64,000 nt of DNA from Pseudomonas baetica. GTDB lineage: Bacteria; Pseudomonadota; Gammaproteobacteria; Pseudomonadales; Pseudomonadaceae. This document shows, one piece after another, positions 15,806 through 23,935 of the stretch. The translations under genes and the position numbers were made by a program. Under the pieces are notes generated by a model. That model was not told where the DNA came from, did no database searches, and worked only from the letters and a program-made list of their open reading frames with translations. The stretch's first letter is position 1. The number at the start of each line of letters is the position of its first letter. The stretch is from contig NZ_JAIHLQ010000014.1 in the NCBI RefSeq assembly GCF_019733355.1, positions 1 to 64,000 of the forward strand. Reading direction: 5' to 3'.

Positions 15806-16590
15806 GCTTCATCCGTGTGAAAAACGTCTGGCAGCAATACGCCGATCAGGTCGTGCTCGAAGGCCTGAACCTGAACGTCAACGAGGGCGAGTTCTGCACG
15901 CTGGTCGGTGCGTCCGGTTGCGGTAAATCGACCTTCCTGCGTTTGCTGCTCGGCCAGGAAACCGCCAGTCGCGGCGAGATTCTGCTCGACGGTCAACCGC
16001 TGGCCAGCGAGCCCGATGCCAGCCGTGGCGTGGTGTTCCAGCGCTACTCGGTGTTCCCGCACCTGAGCGTGCTGGACAACGTCGTCATCGGCCTTGAGCT
16101 ACCGCACTCGCCGTTGCTGGGGCGTCTGTTCGGCAGCGCCAGGCGCGAAGCACGCGAACACGCTTCGGCGCTGCTGCACAAAGTTGGCCTCGGTCATGCG
16201 CTGGACAAATATCCGGCGCAACTGTCCGGTGGCATGCAGCAACGGCTGGCGATTGCTCAGGCGCTGATCATGAAACCGCGAGTATTGCTGCTCGACGAAC
16301 CGTTCGGCGCACTCGATCCAGGCATCCGCAAAGACATGCATGCCCTGCTGCTGGACCTGTGGCGCGAGACGCCGTTGACGGTGTTCATGGTCACCCATGA
16401 CCTTGCCGAAGGTTTCAGCCTGGGCACTCGTTTGCTGGTGTTCGACAAGGTTCGACTCGACCCGCATGCCCCCGGCGCCTATGGCGCACGCATCACCTAT
16501 GACATCCCTTTGAACAGCGACCGCCGCGCCCAACGCGCCGCCGTCGAAGCCTTGCCGGCGTCACTGGCGGGCGCACTTCGAACTGCTTGA
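15802..16590 (+). CDS. ABC transporter ATP-binding protein of guanidine operon
   Basis: Cytoplasmic ATPase of 262 aa with Walker A GASGCGKST (about residues 38-46), signature LSGGMQQRLAIAQAL (about residues 142-156), Walker B VLLLDEPFGALD and the switch His in VFMVTHD. It is of the TauB/SsuB type. The start ATG overlaps the permease stop. An open frame continues upstream of this ATG, but it lies on the permease coding sequence and is not the protein. It powers the importer together with the two genes upstream. Confidence 0.92.
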   Translation: MSFIRVKNVWQQYADQVVLEGLNLNVNEGEFCTLVGASGCGKSTFLRLLLGQETASRGEILLDGQPLASEPDASRGVVFQRYSVFPHLSVLDNVVIGLELPHSPLLGRLFGSARREAREHASALLHKVGLGHALDKYPAQLSGGMQQRLAIAQALIMKPRVLLLDEPFGALDPGIRKDMHALLLDLWRETPLTVFMVTHDLAEGFSLGTRLLVFDKVRLDPHAPGAYGARITYDIPLNSDRRAQRAAVEALPASLAGALRTA

Positions 16591-16603
16591 GAGGCATATT
16601 CCA

Positions 16604-17329
16604 ATGACTGATTCGACCCAACTGTTCCCACCGTTCGCAGAAGAAATGCTGCCCGGTGGCGGTCACCGTTCCTTCGTGTTGAAGCGTGGCCAATTGCTGC
16701 GCCTGACCGATCTGCGCGGTGGCGCCAACGTCAGCCTGACCCTGCTCAACGCCAACGAAAAAACCGAGCGGCTGAACCTGCCCGACAGCCTCAAATGCCA
16801 ACACACCGCCAAGCTCACCACCGGCCACTGCCTGTATTCGGACATGGGCCGCGTGCTGGCAGCCATCACCGCCGACACTTGCGGCTGGAGCGACAGCCTC
16901 GGCGGTGTGCTTTGCGCAGAAGAAGTCGCGCACAAGTACGGCCAGGGGCGCTACCAGGAACTGCGCAATGGCTTCTTCCGCAATGGCACCGACAACCTGC
17001 TGGTGGAACTGGGCAAGTGGGGGCTGGGCCTGTCCGACCTGCTGATGACCCTCAATCTGTTCAGCCGCGTAAACGTCGATGAAGCGGGACATTTCCACTT
17101 CGTCGAAGACCACTCCAAGGCTGGCGACTACATCGAACTGTACGCGCCGATGGACACCCTCATCGTCCTCACCGCCCTGCAACACCCGATGGACCCGGCG
17201 CCGGACTACGCGCCCAAACCATTGAAGCTGAGCTGGATGAACGCCGATGCCAGCGTCGCCGAACACTGCCGCACCTCGCGCCCCGAGAACGAGCGCGGTT
17301 TTATCAACACTGACCGTTTGTTCGCCTGA
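16604..17329 (+). CDS. Urea-carboxylase-associated protein 1, probable carboxyguanidine deiminase subunit
   Basis: Protein of 241 aa of the UAAP1 family (DUF1989). The two UAAP proteins were shown in other bacteria to form carboxyguanidine deiminase (CgdAB), which converts carboxyguanidine to allophanate plus ammonia. The DUF1989 pattern includes ALDLRG-like [13 protein letters not shown], then [20 protein letters not shown] with Asp and Cys (about residues 81-100), which resembles the equivalent site in the next gene. It lies 13 nt after the ATPase and 11 nt before the partner subunit. No signal peptide, so cytoplasmic. Confidence 0.87.
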   Translation: MTDSTQLFPPFAEEMLPGGGHRSFVLKRGQLLRLTDLRGGANVSLTLLNANEKTERLNLPDSLKCQHTAKLTTGHCLYSDMGRVLAAITADTCGWSDSLGGVLCAEEVAHKYGQGRYQELRNGFFRNGTDNLLVELGKWGLGLSDLLMTLNLFSRVNVDEAGHFHFVEDHSKAGDYIELYAPMDTLIVLTALQHPMDPAPDYAPKPLKLSWMNADASVAEHCRTSRPENERGFINTDRLFA

Positions 17330-17340
17330 GGATCGCCGCC

Positions 17341-17994
17341 ATGTCATTTGCCATCGCTACTGCTGACGTTTGCGAAAACAGACAACCCGACACTGCGGTC
17401 TACCGCGCGACCATCCCTGCCGGCGAACCCTGGCTGATGGAGGTCAAGGCCGGCCAGACCCTGCGCATTCTTGATCTGGAAGGCAACCAGGCGATCGACA
17501 CTTTGTTCTACAGCGTCGCCAATCCCAAAGAGCGCTACGACGTGCAACGCACCTTGCGTCGGCAGAACAGCGTCTACCTGAGCACCGGCAGCGTGCTTTA
17601 TTCCAACCTCGGCAAACCGATGCTGACCCTCATCGCCGACACCTGCGGACGCCACGACACCCTCGGCGGCGCTTGTGCGCAAGAGAGCAACACCGTGCGC
17701 TACGCCCTGGAAAAACGCTACATGCACAGCTGCCGCGACAACTACCTGCGGGCCTGTGTGCACGACGGCCGACTGGGTAAAAGCGACATCGGGCCGAACA
17801 TCAATTTCTTCATGAACGTCCCCGTCACTGCCGACGGTGGGCTGACCTTCGAGGACGGGATTTCCGCGCCGGGCAAATACGTCGACCTGCACGCCGAGAT
17901 GGACGTGATCGTGCTGATTTCCAACTGCCCGCAACTGAACAACCCGTGCAACGCCTACAACCCGACTCCTGCGGAGCTGCTGGTATGGAACTGA
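17341..17994 (+). CDS. Urea-carboxylase-associated protein 2, probable carboxyguanidine deiminase subunit
   Basis: Protein of 217 aa, also of the DUF1989 family and related to its upstream neighbour. Shared segments include [20 protein letters not shown] (about residues 83-102) and the ending [16 protein letters not shown], which carries the conserved NPC motif. By analogy with characterised CgdAB it should be the second subunit of the heteromeric carboxyguanidine deiminase. It links guanidine carboxylation to allophanate hydrolysis. It closes the first half of the operon; a REPIN and a second riboswitch separate it from the carboxylase. Confidence 0.87.
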   Translation: MSFAIATADVCENRQPDTAVYRATIPAGEPWLMEVKAGQTLRILDLEGNQAIDTLFYSVANPKERYDVQRTLRRQNSVYLSTGSVLYSNLGKPMLTLIADTCGRHDTLGGACAQESNTVRYALEKRYMHSCRDNYLRACVHDGRLGKSDIGPNINFFMNVPVTADGGLTFEDGISAPGKYVDLHAEMDVIVLISNCPQLNNPCNAYNPTPAELLVWN

Positions 17995-18077
17995 AATTCA
18001 GCCGTTTGCGCCGCTGGTTGTTTGCCCTGTGCCAGGCCCGATCCGGGCAGTGCCTGAAACCGTCCGCACGCCCCTGA
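17985..18077 (+). CDS. Possible 30-residue peptide overlapping the end of the deiminase gene
   Basis: A short frame ([20 protein letters not shown], then ten more residues) starts within the last codons of the upstream gene. It has GGAG 8 nt before its ATG. The N-terminus is basic and amphipathic. It could be a translationally coupled micropeptide or chance. No family is known to me, and the evidence is only the ribosome site and position. Confidence 0.22.
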   Translation: MELKFSRLRRWLFALCQARSGQCLKPSARP

Positions 18078-18084
18078 TCAAAAG

Positions 18085-18169
18085 GTGGGAGCGGGCTTGC
18101 TCGCGAAAGCGGTGTATCAGATACACCTGCTGACTGACACAGTTTTTTCGCGAGCAAGCCCGCTCCCAC
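18085..18169. repeat. REPIN between the two halves of the guanidine operon
   Basis: Two inverted REP sequences, GTGGGAGCGGGCTTGCTC (left) and the complementary arm GAGCAAGCCCGCTCCCAC (right), enclose about 40 nt. It is a typical Pseudomonas REP doublet mobilised in trans by a RAYT transposase. It sits within an operon, so it may reduce read-through or stabilise the upstream mRNA. Confidence 0.92.
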
Positions 18170-18203
18170 AAGGGTTTTGTGCTGATTGGGAGAACGTGTT
18201 TTT

Positions 18204-18251
18204 CATCCGGGACGACCCGGATGCCAGTCGAAAAACGGCGGGACGGCCCGC
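18204..18251 (+). ncRNA. Guanidine-II riboswitch (mini-ykkC class)
   Basis: Two tandem hairpins carry the diagnostic ACGR tetraloops. P1 is CATCCGGG-ACGA-CCCGGATG (18204-18223, 8-bp perfect stem) and P2 is GCGGG-ACGG-CCCGC (18238-18251, 5-bp perfect stem), joined by a 14-nt linker. In guanidine-II RNAs the two loops kiss and each binds one guanidinium. It ends 22 nt before the carboxylase ATG. The next bases, CCCCTTCAGGGG, can pair so that the AGGGG ribosome site is masked, which suggests translational control that is relieved by guanidine. Confidence 0.9.
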
Positions 18252-18272
18252 TTCCCCTTCAGGGGTTATGCC

Positions 18273-21200
18273 ATGTTCGAAAAAGTCCTTATAGCCAACC
18301 GTGGCGCCATCGCCTGCCGCATTCTGCGCACCCTCGCGCCGTTGCAGGTCAAAAGCGTCGCCGTTTACTCCGAAGCCGATGCCGCCAGCCTGCACATCCT
18401 GCAAGCCGATGAAGCCCACAGCCTTGGCGAAGGTGCAGCGGCCGGCACTTATCTGGATGTCGATAAAATCCTCGCCATTGCCAAAGAAAGCGGTGCCACG
18501 GCGATTCATCCCGGCTACGGCTTTCTCTCGGAAAACGCCGCTTTCGCTGAAGCGTGCCAAACCCAAGGCATCGCCTTCATCGGCCCGACGCCGGAGCAAC
18601 TGCGAGTGTTCGGCCTCAAACACACCGCCCGCGCTTTGGCGAAACAGCACGGCGTCCCTATGCTCGAAGGCACCGAACTGCTCGACAGCCTCGACGCGGC
18701 GCTGATCGCTGGCGAGCACGTCGGCTACCCGGTCATGCTCAAAAGCACCGCTGGCGGCGGTGGCATCGGCATGCGCGTGTGCCGCAGCGCCAGCGAATTG
18801 AGCGACTCATTCGAAGCGGTCAAGCGTCTCGGCCAGAACAACTTCAGCGACGCTGGGGTGTTCATCGAGAAGTACATTCAGCGCGCCCGGCATCTGGAAG
18901 TGCAGGTATTCGGCGATGGTCGCGGCGAAGTCATCGCCCTCGGTGTGCGCGACTGTTCAGTGCAGCGGCGCAACCAGAAAGTCCTCGAAGAAACCCCAGC
19001 GCCGAACCTGCCAGTCGGCATGGCCGATGAGCTGTGTGCGGCGGCGATCAAACTGGCCAAAGCGGTCAATTACCGTAGCGCCGGCACCGTTGAATTTGTC
19101 TTCGACAGCGCAGCGCAGCGCTTCTATTTTCTTGAAGTGAACACACGTTTGCAGGTCGAGCACGGCGTCACGGAACAGGTCTGGGGCGTGGATCTGGTGC
19201 GTTGGATGGTCGAACTGGCCGCGGGTGATCTGGCGCCGCTCGCCGACTTGTACCGCGACCTGAAACCCGGCGGCCATGCTATTCAGGCGCGCTTGTATGC
19301 GGAAGATCCGGGGCGTGATTTTCAGCCGAGCCCGGGCCTGCTGACGGCTGTCGAATTCCCACCGGCCAACGGCATTGAGTTACGCATCGACACGTGGGTC
19401 GAGGCTGGCTGCGAGATCCCGCCATACTTCGACCCGATGATCGCCAAAGTCATCTCCTGGGCGCCGAACCGTGAACAAGCGCGCACAGAACTGCATCAGG
19501 CGCTCGGTGACAGCCAGTTGTACGGCGTAGAAACCAACCGCGATTACCTGCGCCAGATTCTGCTCGACACCCCGTTCGCCAGCGGTGAACCGTGGACCCG
19601 CTGCCTTGAGAACCTGGTCTATCGCGCCAATACCTTTGAAGTGCTCAGCGCCGGCACGCAAACCAGCGTGCAGGATTATCCCGGTCGCCTCGGTTACTGG
19701 GCCGTCGGTGTACCGCCCTCAGGGCCCATGGACAGCCGCGCGTTGCGTCTGGGCAATCGCCTGCTTGGTAATGCCGACGGCGCAGCGGCGCTGGAAATCA
19801 CCATGAGCGGGCCAATGCTGCGCTTCAACTGCGAGGCGGTGGTGGCGGTGACCGGGGCGCCGATTGCCTTGGCGTGCGATGGTCAGACCGTACCAATGAA
19901 CACCGCGCTGCTGATCCCGGCGGGCGCGACGTTGAACGTTGGCAGCATCAACGGTGCCGGGGCGCGCAGTTATCTGTGCCTGCGCGGCGGCTTGCAGGTG
20001 CCGGACTATCTGGGCAGCAAAAGCACGTTCACCCTCGGCCAGTTCGGCGGCCATGGCGGTCGTGCCTTGCGCGCTGGCGACGTGTTGCACATACCGGCGC
20101 TGGCCGATCGCAGCGCCGGTCAACACCTCGCAGCGCAGCACATCAGCGTGTTGCCGGCCGTGCGGCAGATTCGCGTGATCTACGGCCCTCACGGCGCACC
20201 GGAATACTTTACCGAACACGCCATCGACACCTTCTTCGCGACCCCGTGGGAAGTGCACTTCAACTCCAGCCGCACCGGCGTGCGCCTGATCGGCCCGAAA
20301 CCGGAATGGGTGCGCGCCGACGGTGGCGAGGCCGGGTTGCACCCCTCAAACATTCACGACAATCCCTACGCCATCGGCGCCGTGGACTTCACCGGTGACA
20401 TGCCGGTGATCCTCGGCCCGGACGGCCCGAGCCTTGGCGGGTTTGTGTGCCCGGTGACGGTGATCGAAGCCGATCTGTGGCAGCTAGGGCAGCTCAAGGC
20501 TGGCGATAAAATCCAGTTCATCCCGGTGGGCCTCAAAACCGCCCGCGAACTCGCCCTGAAATGGGATACCCCCTGTGGGAGCGGGCTTGCTCGCGAAGAG
20601 GCCGTGTCCGTCAACATTGATGTGCCTGACACACCGCTTTCGCGAGCAAGCCCGCTCCCGCAGGGTTTGGTGTCGCCTGTGGTGTTGGAGTTGGGTCAGG
20701 GGGATCGGCGGCTTGTTGCGCGAGTCTGCGGGGATACTCACCTGTTGCTGGAAATCGGTGAGCCTGAACTCGATCTGGTCCTGCGCTTCCGCGCTCACGC
20801 CCTGATGCAAGCTTTGGAAAGCAAAGCCCTGCACGGTGTGATCGACCTCACGCCGGGCATTCGCTCGCTGCAAGTTCACTATCAGCCCGAACAATTGCCA
20901 CTCGCCGACCTGCTCGGCATCGTCGCAGGGGAATGGGACGCGGTGTGCGCTGCCAAGGATTTGCAGGTGCCGTCGCGCATCGTGCATTTACCGCTGTCCT
21001 GGGACGACCCGGCCTGTCAGTTGGCGATCGAAAAATACATGACCACCGTGCGCAAGGATGCCCCATGGTGCCCGAGCAATCTGGAGTTCATCCGCCGCAT
21101 CAATGACCTGCCGAACCTCGACGAAGTACAGCGCACGGTGTTCGATGCGAGCTATCTGGTGATGGGCCTTGGCGACGTCTACCTCGGCGCGCCGGTGGCC

Positions 21201-21920
21201 ACTCCGCTCGACCCACGCCATCGATTGGTCACCACCAAATACAACCCGGCACGCACCTGGACCGCCGAGAACTCGGTGGGCATCGGGGGCGCTTACCTGT
21301 GCGTATACGGCATGGAAGGCCCGGGCGGTTATCAGTTCGTCGGGCGTACGTTACAGATGTGGAATCGCTATCGCGAAGTGGCGGCATTCGATGGCAAACC
21401 GTGGCTGCTGCGCTTCTTCGACCAGATTCGTTTTTACCCGGTCAGCGCCGAGGCGTTGTTGCGTATCCGCAGGGATTTTCCCCTCGGGCGTTTTGAACTG
21501 GACATCGAACACAGCCAACTCAACCTCGCTGAGTATCAGGATTTTCTGAGCCGTGAAGCGCACAGCATCAGTGCGTTTCGCAACCAACAGCAAGGCGCAT
21601 TCAACGCCGAGCGCGAGCGCTGGATCGCCAGCGGTCAGGCGCACTTCGACAGCGAAGAAGTGGCGCCGCCATCAACCGAGGACGCACCGTTGGCGCACGG
21701 CTTGCAGAGCATCGACAGCCATATCGCCGGCAACCTCTGGCAAGTGCAAGTCGAGGCTGGCAGCCGCGTCGCGGCGGGTGATGTGCTGGTGATTCTCGAA
21801 TCGATGAAGATGGAAATCCCCGTGCTCGCGCCAATGGCTGGCGTCGTACGCGAAATTCGTGTGCAGCCGGGTTCGGCGGTGCGCGCAGGTCAACGGGTCG
21901 TGGTGCTGGAACTCGACTGA
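18273..21920 (+). CDS. Biotin-dependent guanidine (urea-type) carboxylase
   Basis: Multidomain enzyme of 1215 aa that carboxylates guanidine (or urea) with ATP and bicarbonate. Domains in order: biotin carboxylase (residues 1 to about 450; ATP-grasp loop STAGGGGIGMR near 165), AHS2/KipA-like half of the carboxyltransferase (about 452-764), AHS1/KipI-like half (about 800-1120), and a C-terminal BCCP domain with the biotinyl-lysine motif LESMKMEIP near 1177. The start was set at MFEKVLIANRG; an upstream in-frame extension would run through the riboswitch. CgdAB-like genes plus two guanidine riboswitches favour guanidine over urea as substrate. A REPIN adds about 32 residues at the AHS2/AHS1 junction without breaking the frame. 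Confidence 0.92.
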   Translation: MFEKVLIANRGAIACRILRTLAPLQVKSVAVYSEADAASLHILQADEAHSLGEGAAAGTYLDVDKILAIAKESGATAIHPGYGFLSENAAFAEACQTQGIAFIGPTPEQLRVFGLKHTARALAKQHGVPMLEGTELLDSLDAALIAGEHVGYPVMLKSTAGGGGIGMRVCRSASELSDSFEAVKRLGQNNFSDAGVFIEKYIQRARHLEVQVFGDGRGEVIALGVRDCSVQRRNQKVLEETPAPNLPVGMADELCAAAIKLAKAVNYRSAGTVEFVFDSAAQRFYFLEVNTRLQVEHGVTEQVWGVDLVRWMVELAAGDLAPLADLYRDLKPGGHAIQARLYAEDPGRDFQPSPGLLTAVEFPPANGIELRIDTWVEAGCEIPPYFDPMIAKVISWAPNREQARTELHQALGDSQLYGVETNRDYLRQILLDTPFASGEPWTRCLENLVYRANTFEVLSAGTQTSVQDYPGRLGYWAVGVPPSGPMDSRALRLGNRLLGNADGAAALEITMSGPMLRFNCEAVVAVTGAPIALACDGQTVPMNTALLIPAGATLNVGSINGAGARSYLCLRGGLQVPDYLGSKSTFTLGQFGGHGGRALRAGDVLHIPALADRSAGQHLAAQHISVLPAVRQIRVIYGPHGAPEYFTEHAIDTFFATPWEVHFNSSRTGVRLIGPKPEWVRADGGEAGLHPSNIHDNPYAIGAVDFTGDMPVILGPDGPSLGGFVCPVTVIEADLWQLGQLKAGDKIQFIPVGLKTARELALKWDTPCGSGLAREEAVSVNIDVPDTPLSRASPLPQGLVSPVVLELGQGDRRLVARVCGDTHLLLEIGEPELDLVLRFRAHALMQALESKALHGVIDLTPGIRSLQVHYQPEQLPLADLLGIVAGEWDAVCAAKDLQVPSRIVHLPLSWDDPACQLAIEKYMTTVRKDAPWCPSNLEFIRRINDLPNLDEVQRTVFDASYLVMGLGDVYLGAPVATPLDPRHRLVTTKYNPARTWTAENSVGIGGAYLCVYGMEGPGGYQFVGRTLQMWNRYREVAAFDGKPWLLRFFDQIRFYPVSAEALLRIRRDFPLGRFELDIEHSQLNLAEYQDFLSREAHSISAFRNQQQGAFNAERERWIASGQAHFDSEEVAPPSTEDAPLAHGLQSIDSHIAGNLWQVQVEAGSRVAAGDVLVILESMKMEIPVLAPMAGVVREIRVQPGSAVRAGQRVVVLELD
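20571..20665. repeat. REPIN inserted in frame inside the carboxylase coding sequence
   Basis: CCCTGTGGGAGCGGGCTTGC and the inverted arm GCAAGCCCGCTCCCGCAGGG flank about 45 nt; the 20-nt outer arms pair with a single G-T wobble. The element is like the intergenic REPINs in this window but lies wholly within codons. It is translated without a stop as about 32 residues beginning PCGSGLAREEAVS and ending LSRASPLPQG. It falls between the AHS2- and AHS1-like domains, where a loose linker should tolerate it. Confidence 0.9.
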
Positions 21921-21944
21921 ACCCATTTGGAAAAGGATCAACTC

Positions 21945-23717
21945 ATGAATCTGCAACTCGATGTTCTGCGCCAGGCCTATATCAAGGGCGAAACAACACC
22001 CCGCACATTGCTGCCTGCACTGCGCGAAAAAGCCGCCGCGCTGAATCCCGACTATCACCTGTTCATCCACTTGCTCAGTGTCGAAGAACTGGAGCCGTAC
22101 CTCGCCGCCCTCGACGGCCGCGACATCGACGGCCTGCCGCTGTACGGCGTGCCGTTTGCGATCAAGGACAACATCGATCTAACGGGCATTCCCACCACCG
22201 CCGCGTGCCCAGCGTTCGCGTACACGCCGCAGCGTTCGGCGACCATCGTCGAACAGTTGATTGCGCTGGGGGCGGTTCCGCTGGGCAAGACCAACCTCGA
22301 TCAGTTTGCGACTGGCCTCAACGGCAGCCGCTCACCCTACGGCGCATGTCCGAACAGCGTGTTGCCGCACTATCCGTCCGGAGGTTCCAGCGCCGGTTCG
22401 TCGCTGGCGGTGGCGTTGGGCGTGGCGAGTTTTGCCTTGGGCACCGACACCGCAGGTTCAGGGCGAGTACCGGCGGGCCTGAACAACCTGGTCGGTTTGA
22501 AAGCGAGCAAAGGGCTGATCTCCACGGCCGGGGTGCTGCCGGCGTGCCGGACGCTGGATTGCGTCACCACGTTTACCGCGACCGCGCGCGAGGCCAGTCA
22601 GTTGTTGGCACTGACCGCAAAACTCGATCCACGGGATGAGTACAGCCGCCCTAATCCGGCGTGGAATGACGGCTCGGCATTCGGTGCGCCACAGCCGTTT
22701 CGCTTCGGAGTCCCACGTGCGCAGGATCTGGAGTTTTTCGGCTGCGTCGAAGGCCCGCTGCTGTTCGGCGATGCCATCGACCGGCTCCAGGCCCTGGGTG
22801 GCGAAGCGGTCGAGCTGGATTTGTCGCCGTTCCTGGAAGCCGCACGCTTGCTGTACGAAGGGCCGTGGGTCGCCGAGCGCTACAGCGTGGCGGGCGAATT
22901 GATGGAAGAGAATCCCCAAGCGGTCTTGCCGGTGATCCGTGCTGTGCTGGCCAAGGCTGCGGCGGTGACGGGCGTGCAGACCTTCCGCGCCCAATATCGG
23001 CTGCAAGCCCTGAAAGCGCTTTGCGATCAGGCACTCGAAAACCTCGACTGCGTGCTGACCCCGACCCTCGGCCGTCCCGTGACACTGGCGCAATTGGACG
23101 CCGAACCGGTGCTGCGCAATTCCGAACTCGGTTACTACACCAACTTCATGAACCTGCTCGATTACGCCGCCGTCGCCGTGCCAAGCGCGTTCATGGCCAA
23201 TGGTTTGCCGTGGGGCGTGACGCTGTTCGGACGGGCGTTCACCGATCAATACCTGTTGAGCGTGGCGGATGCGCTGCAGCGCCAGCAAGATTGCGCGCAG
23301 CCAACACCTGCGAACGTGGCACGCAATGACCGCGCGCGTGTGGTGGTGTGCGGCGCGCATCTGCAAGGTTTGCCGTTGAACGGACAGCTCACGCAACGGG
23401 GTGGGCGCTTGCTGGAAACCACGTTCAGCTCGCCGGACTATCAACTTCACGCCTTGGCTGGCGGCCCACCGAGGCGCCCAGGCATGGTCCGGGTGAAGGA
23501 TGGCGGCGTGGCCATTGCGGTGGAAGTCTGGGAGTTGCCGAGCAGCGAGTTGGGCTCGTTCCTTACCGGTATTCCCGCCCCACTCGGCCTGGGCAAGGTG
23601 CAACTGGCGGATGGGCGCTGGGAGAGCGGGTTCATCTGTGAGCCGTATGGCTTGGAAGGCGCCGTGGATATCAGCCATCTGGGCGGGTGGCGGGCCTATC
23701 TGAAAACCCTGGTCTGA
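21945..23717 (+). CDS. atzF: Allophanate hydrolase (AtzF type)
   Basis: Amidase-signature enzyme of 590 aa that hydrolyses allophanate to two ammonia and two CO2, the last step of guanidine (or urea amidolyase) breakdown. The Ser-cisSer-Lys triad is visible: Lys in YGVPFAIKDNID (near residue 73), cis-Ser in YPSGGSSAGSS (near 147) and nucleophile Ser in GTDTAGSGRVPA (near 171). The extra C-terminal domain (about residues 470-590) marks allophanate hydrolases as opposed to simple amidases. The start ATG has AAGGA 7 nt upstream and lies 24 nt after the carboxylase stop. Last gene of the operon. Confidence 0.95.
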   Translation: MNLQLDVLRQAYIKGETTPRTLLPALREKAAALNPDYHLFIHLLSVEELEPYLAALDGRDIDGLPLYGVPFAIKDNIDLTGIPTTAACPAFAYTPQRSATIVEQLIALGAVPLGKTNLDQFATGLNGSRSPYGACPNSVLPHYPSGGSSAGSSLAVALGVASFALGTDTAGSGRVPAGLNNLVGLKASKGLISTAGVLPACRTLDCVTTFTATAREASQLLALTAKLDPRDEYSRPNPAWNDGSAFGAPQPFRFGVPRAQDLEFFGCVEGPLLFGDAIDRLQALGGEAVELDLSPFLEAARLLYEGPWVAERYSVAGELMEENPQAVLPVIRAVLAKAAAVTGVQTFRAQYRLQALKALCDQALENLDCVLTPTLGRPVTLAQLDAEPVLRNSELGYYTNFMNLLDYAAVAVPSAFMANGLPWGVTLFGRAFTDQYLLSVADALQRQQDCAQPTPANVARNDRARVVVCGAHLQGLPLNGQLTQRGGRLLETTFSSPDYQLHALAGGPPRRPGMVRVKDGGVAIAVEVWELPSSELGSFLTGIPAPLGLGKVQLADGRWESGFICEPYGLEGAVDISHLGGWRAYLKTLV

Positions 23718-23730
23718 GGCGCTCCTTGGC

Positions 23731-23813
23731 AGGCGTGAGTCTGCTCGCGATGGAGGTGTTTGAGCCGCATCATGGGTGAGTGTCACAGCCCCATCGCGAG
23801 CAGGCGCCCACCT
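23731..23813. repeat. Divergent REP doublet after the guanidine operon
   Basis: AGGCGTGAGTCTGCTCGCGA and the inverted TCGCGAGCAGGCGCCCACCT flank about 37 nt. The arms are related to, but distinct from, the main REP type in this window (CTGCTCGCGATGG core). It probably lies in the 3' region of the operon and may act as its transcript end. Confidence 0.75.
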
Positions 23814-23935
23814 ACAAAGGGTGGTGTCACTTCAGGCGAATACAGGAACGACCATTCGCGCCGCACATGGGGCAGATATTTCCCCCGCAGTCCCATTAGA
23901 ATGTTTGCCATCGGGCCACTGCCAACGGATCTGCC

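Noticed and set aside
18186..18272. N-terminal extension of the carboxylase starting at 18186
   Set aside because: The extra 29 codons lie on the guanidine-II riboswitch and do not resemble biotin carboxylases, which begin at the MFEKVLIANRG segment.
22458..23786. 442-codon minus-strand frame antisense to allophanate hydrolase
   Set aside because: The plus-strand gene has the full amidase triad; the antisense product is His/Gln/Arg-rich, as is usual for shadows.
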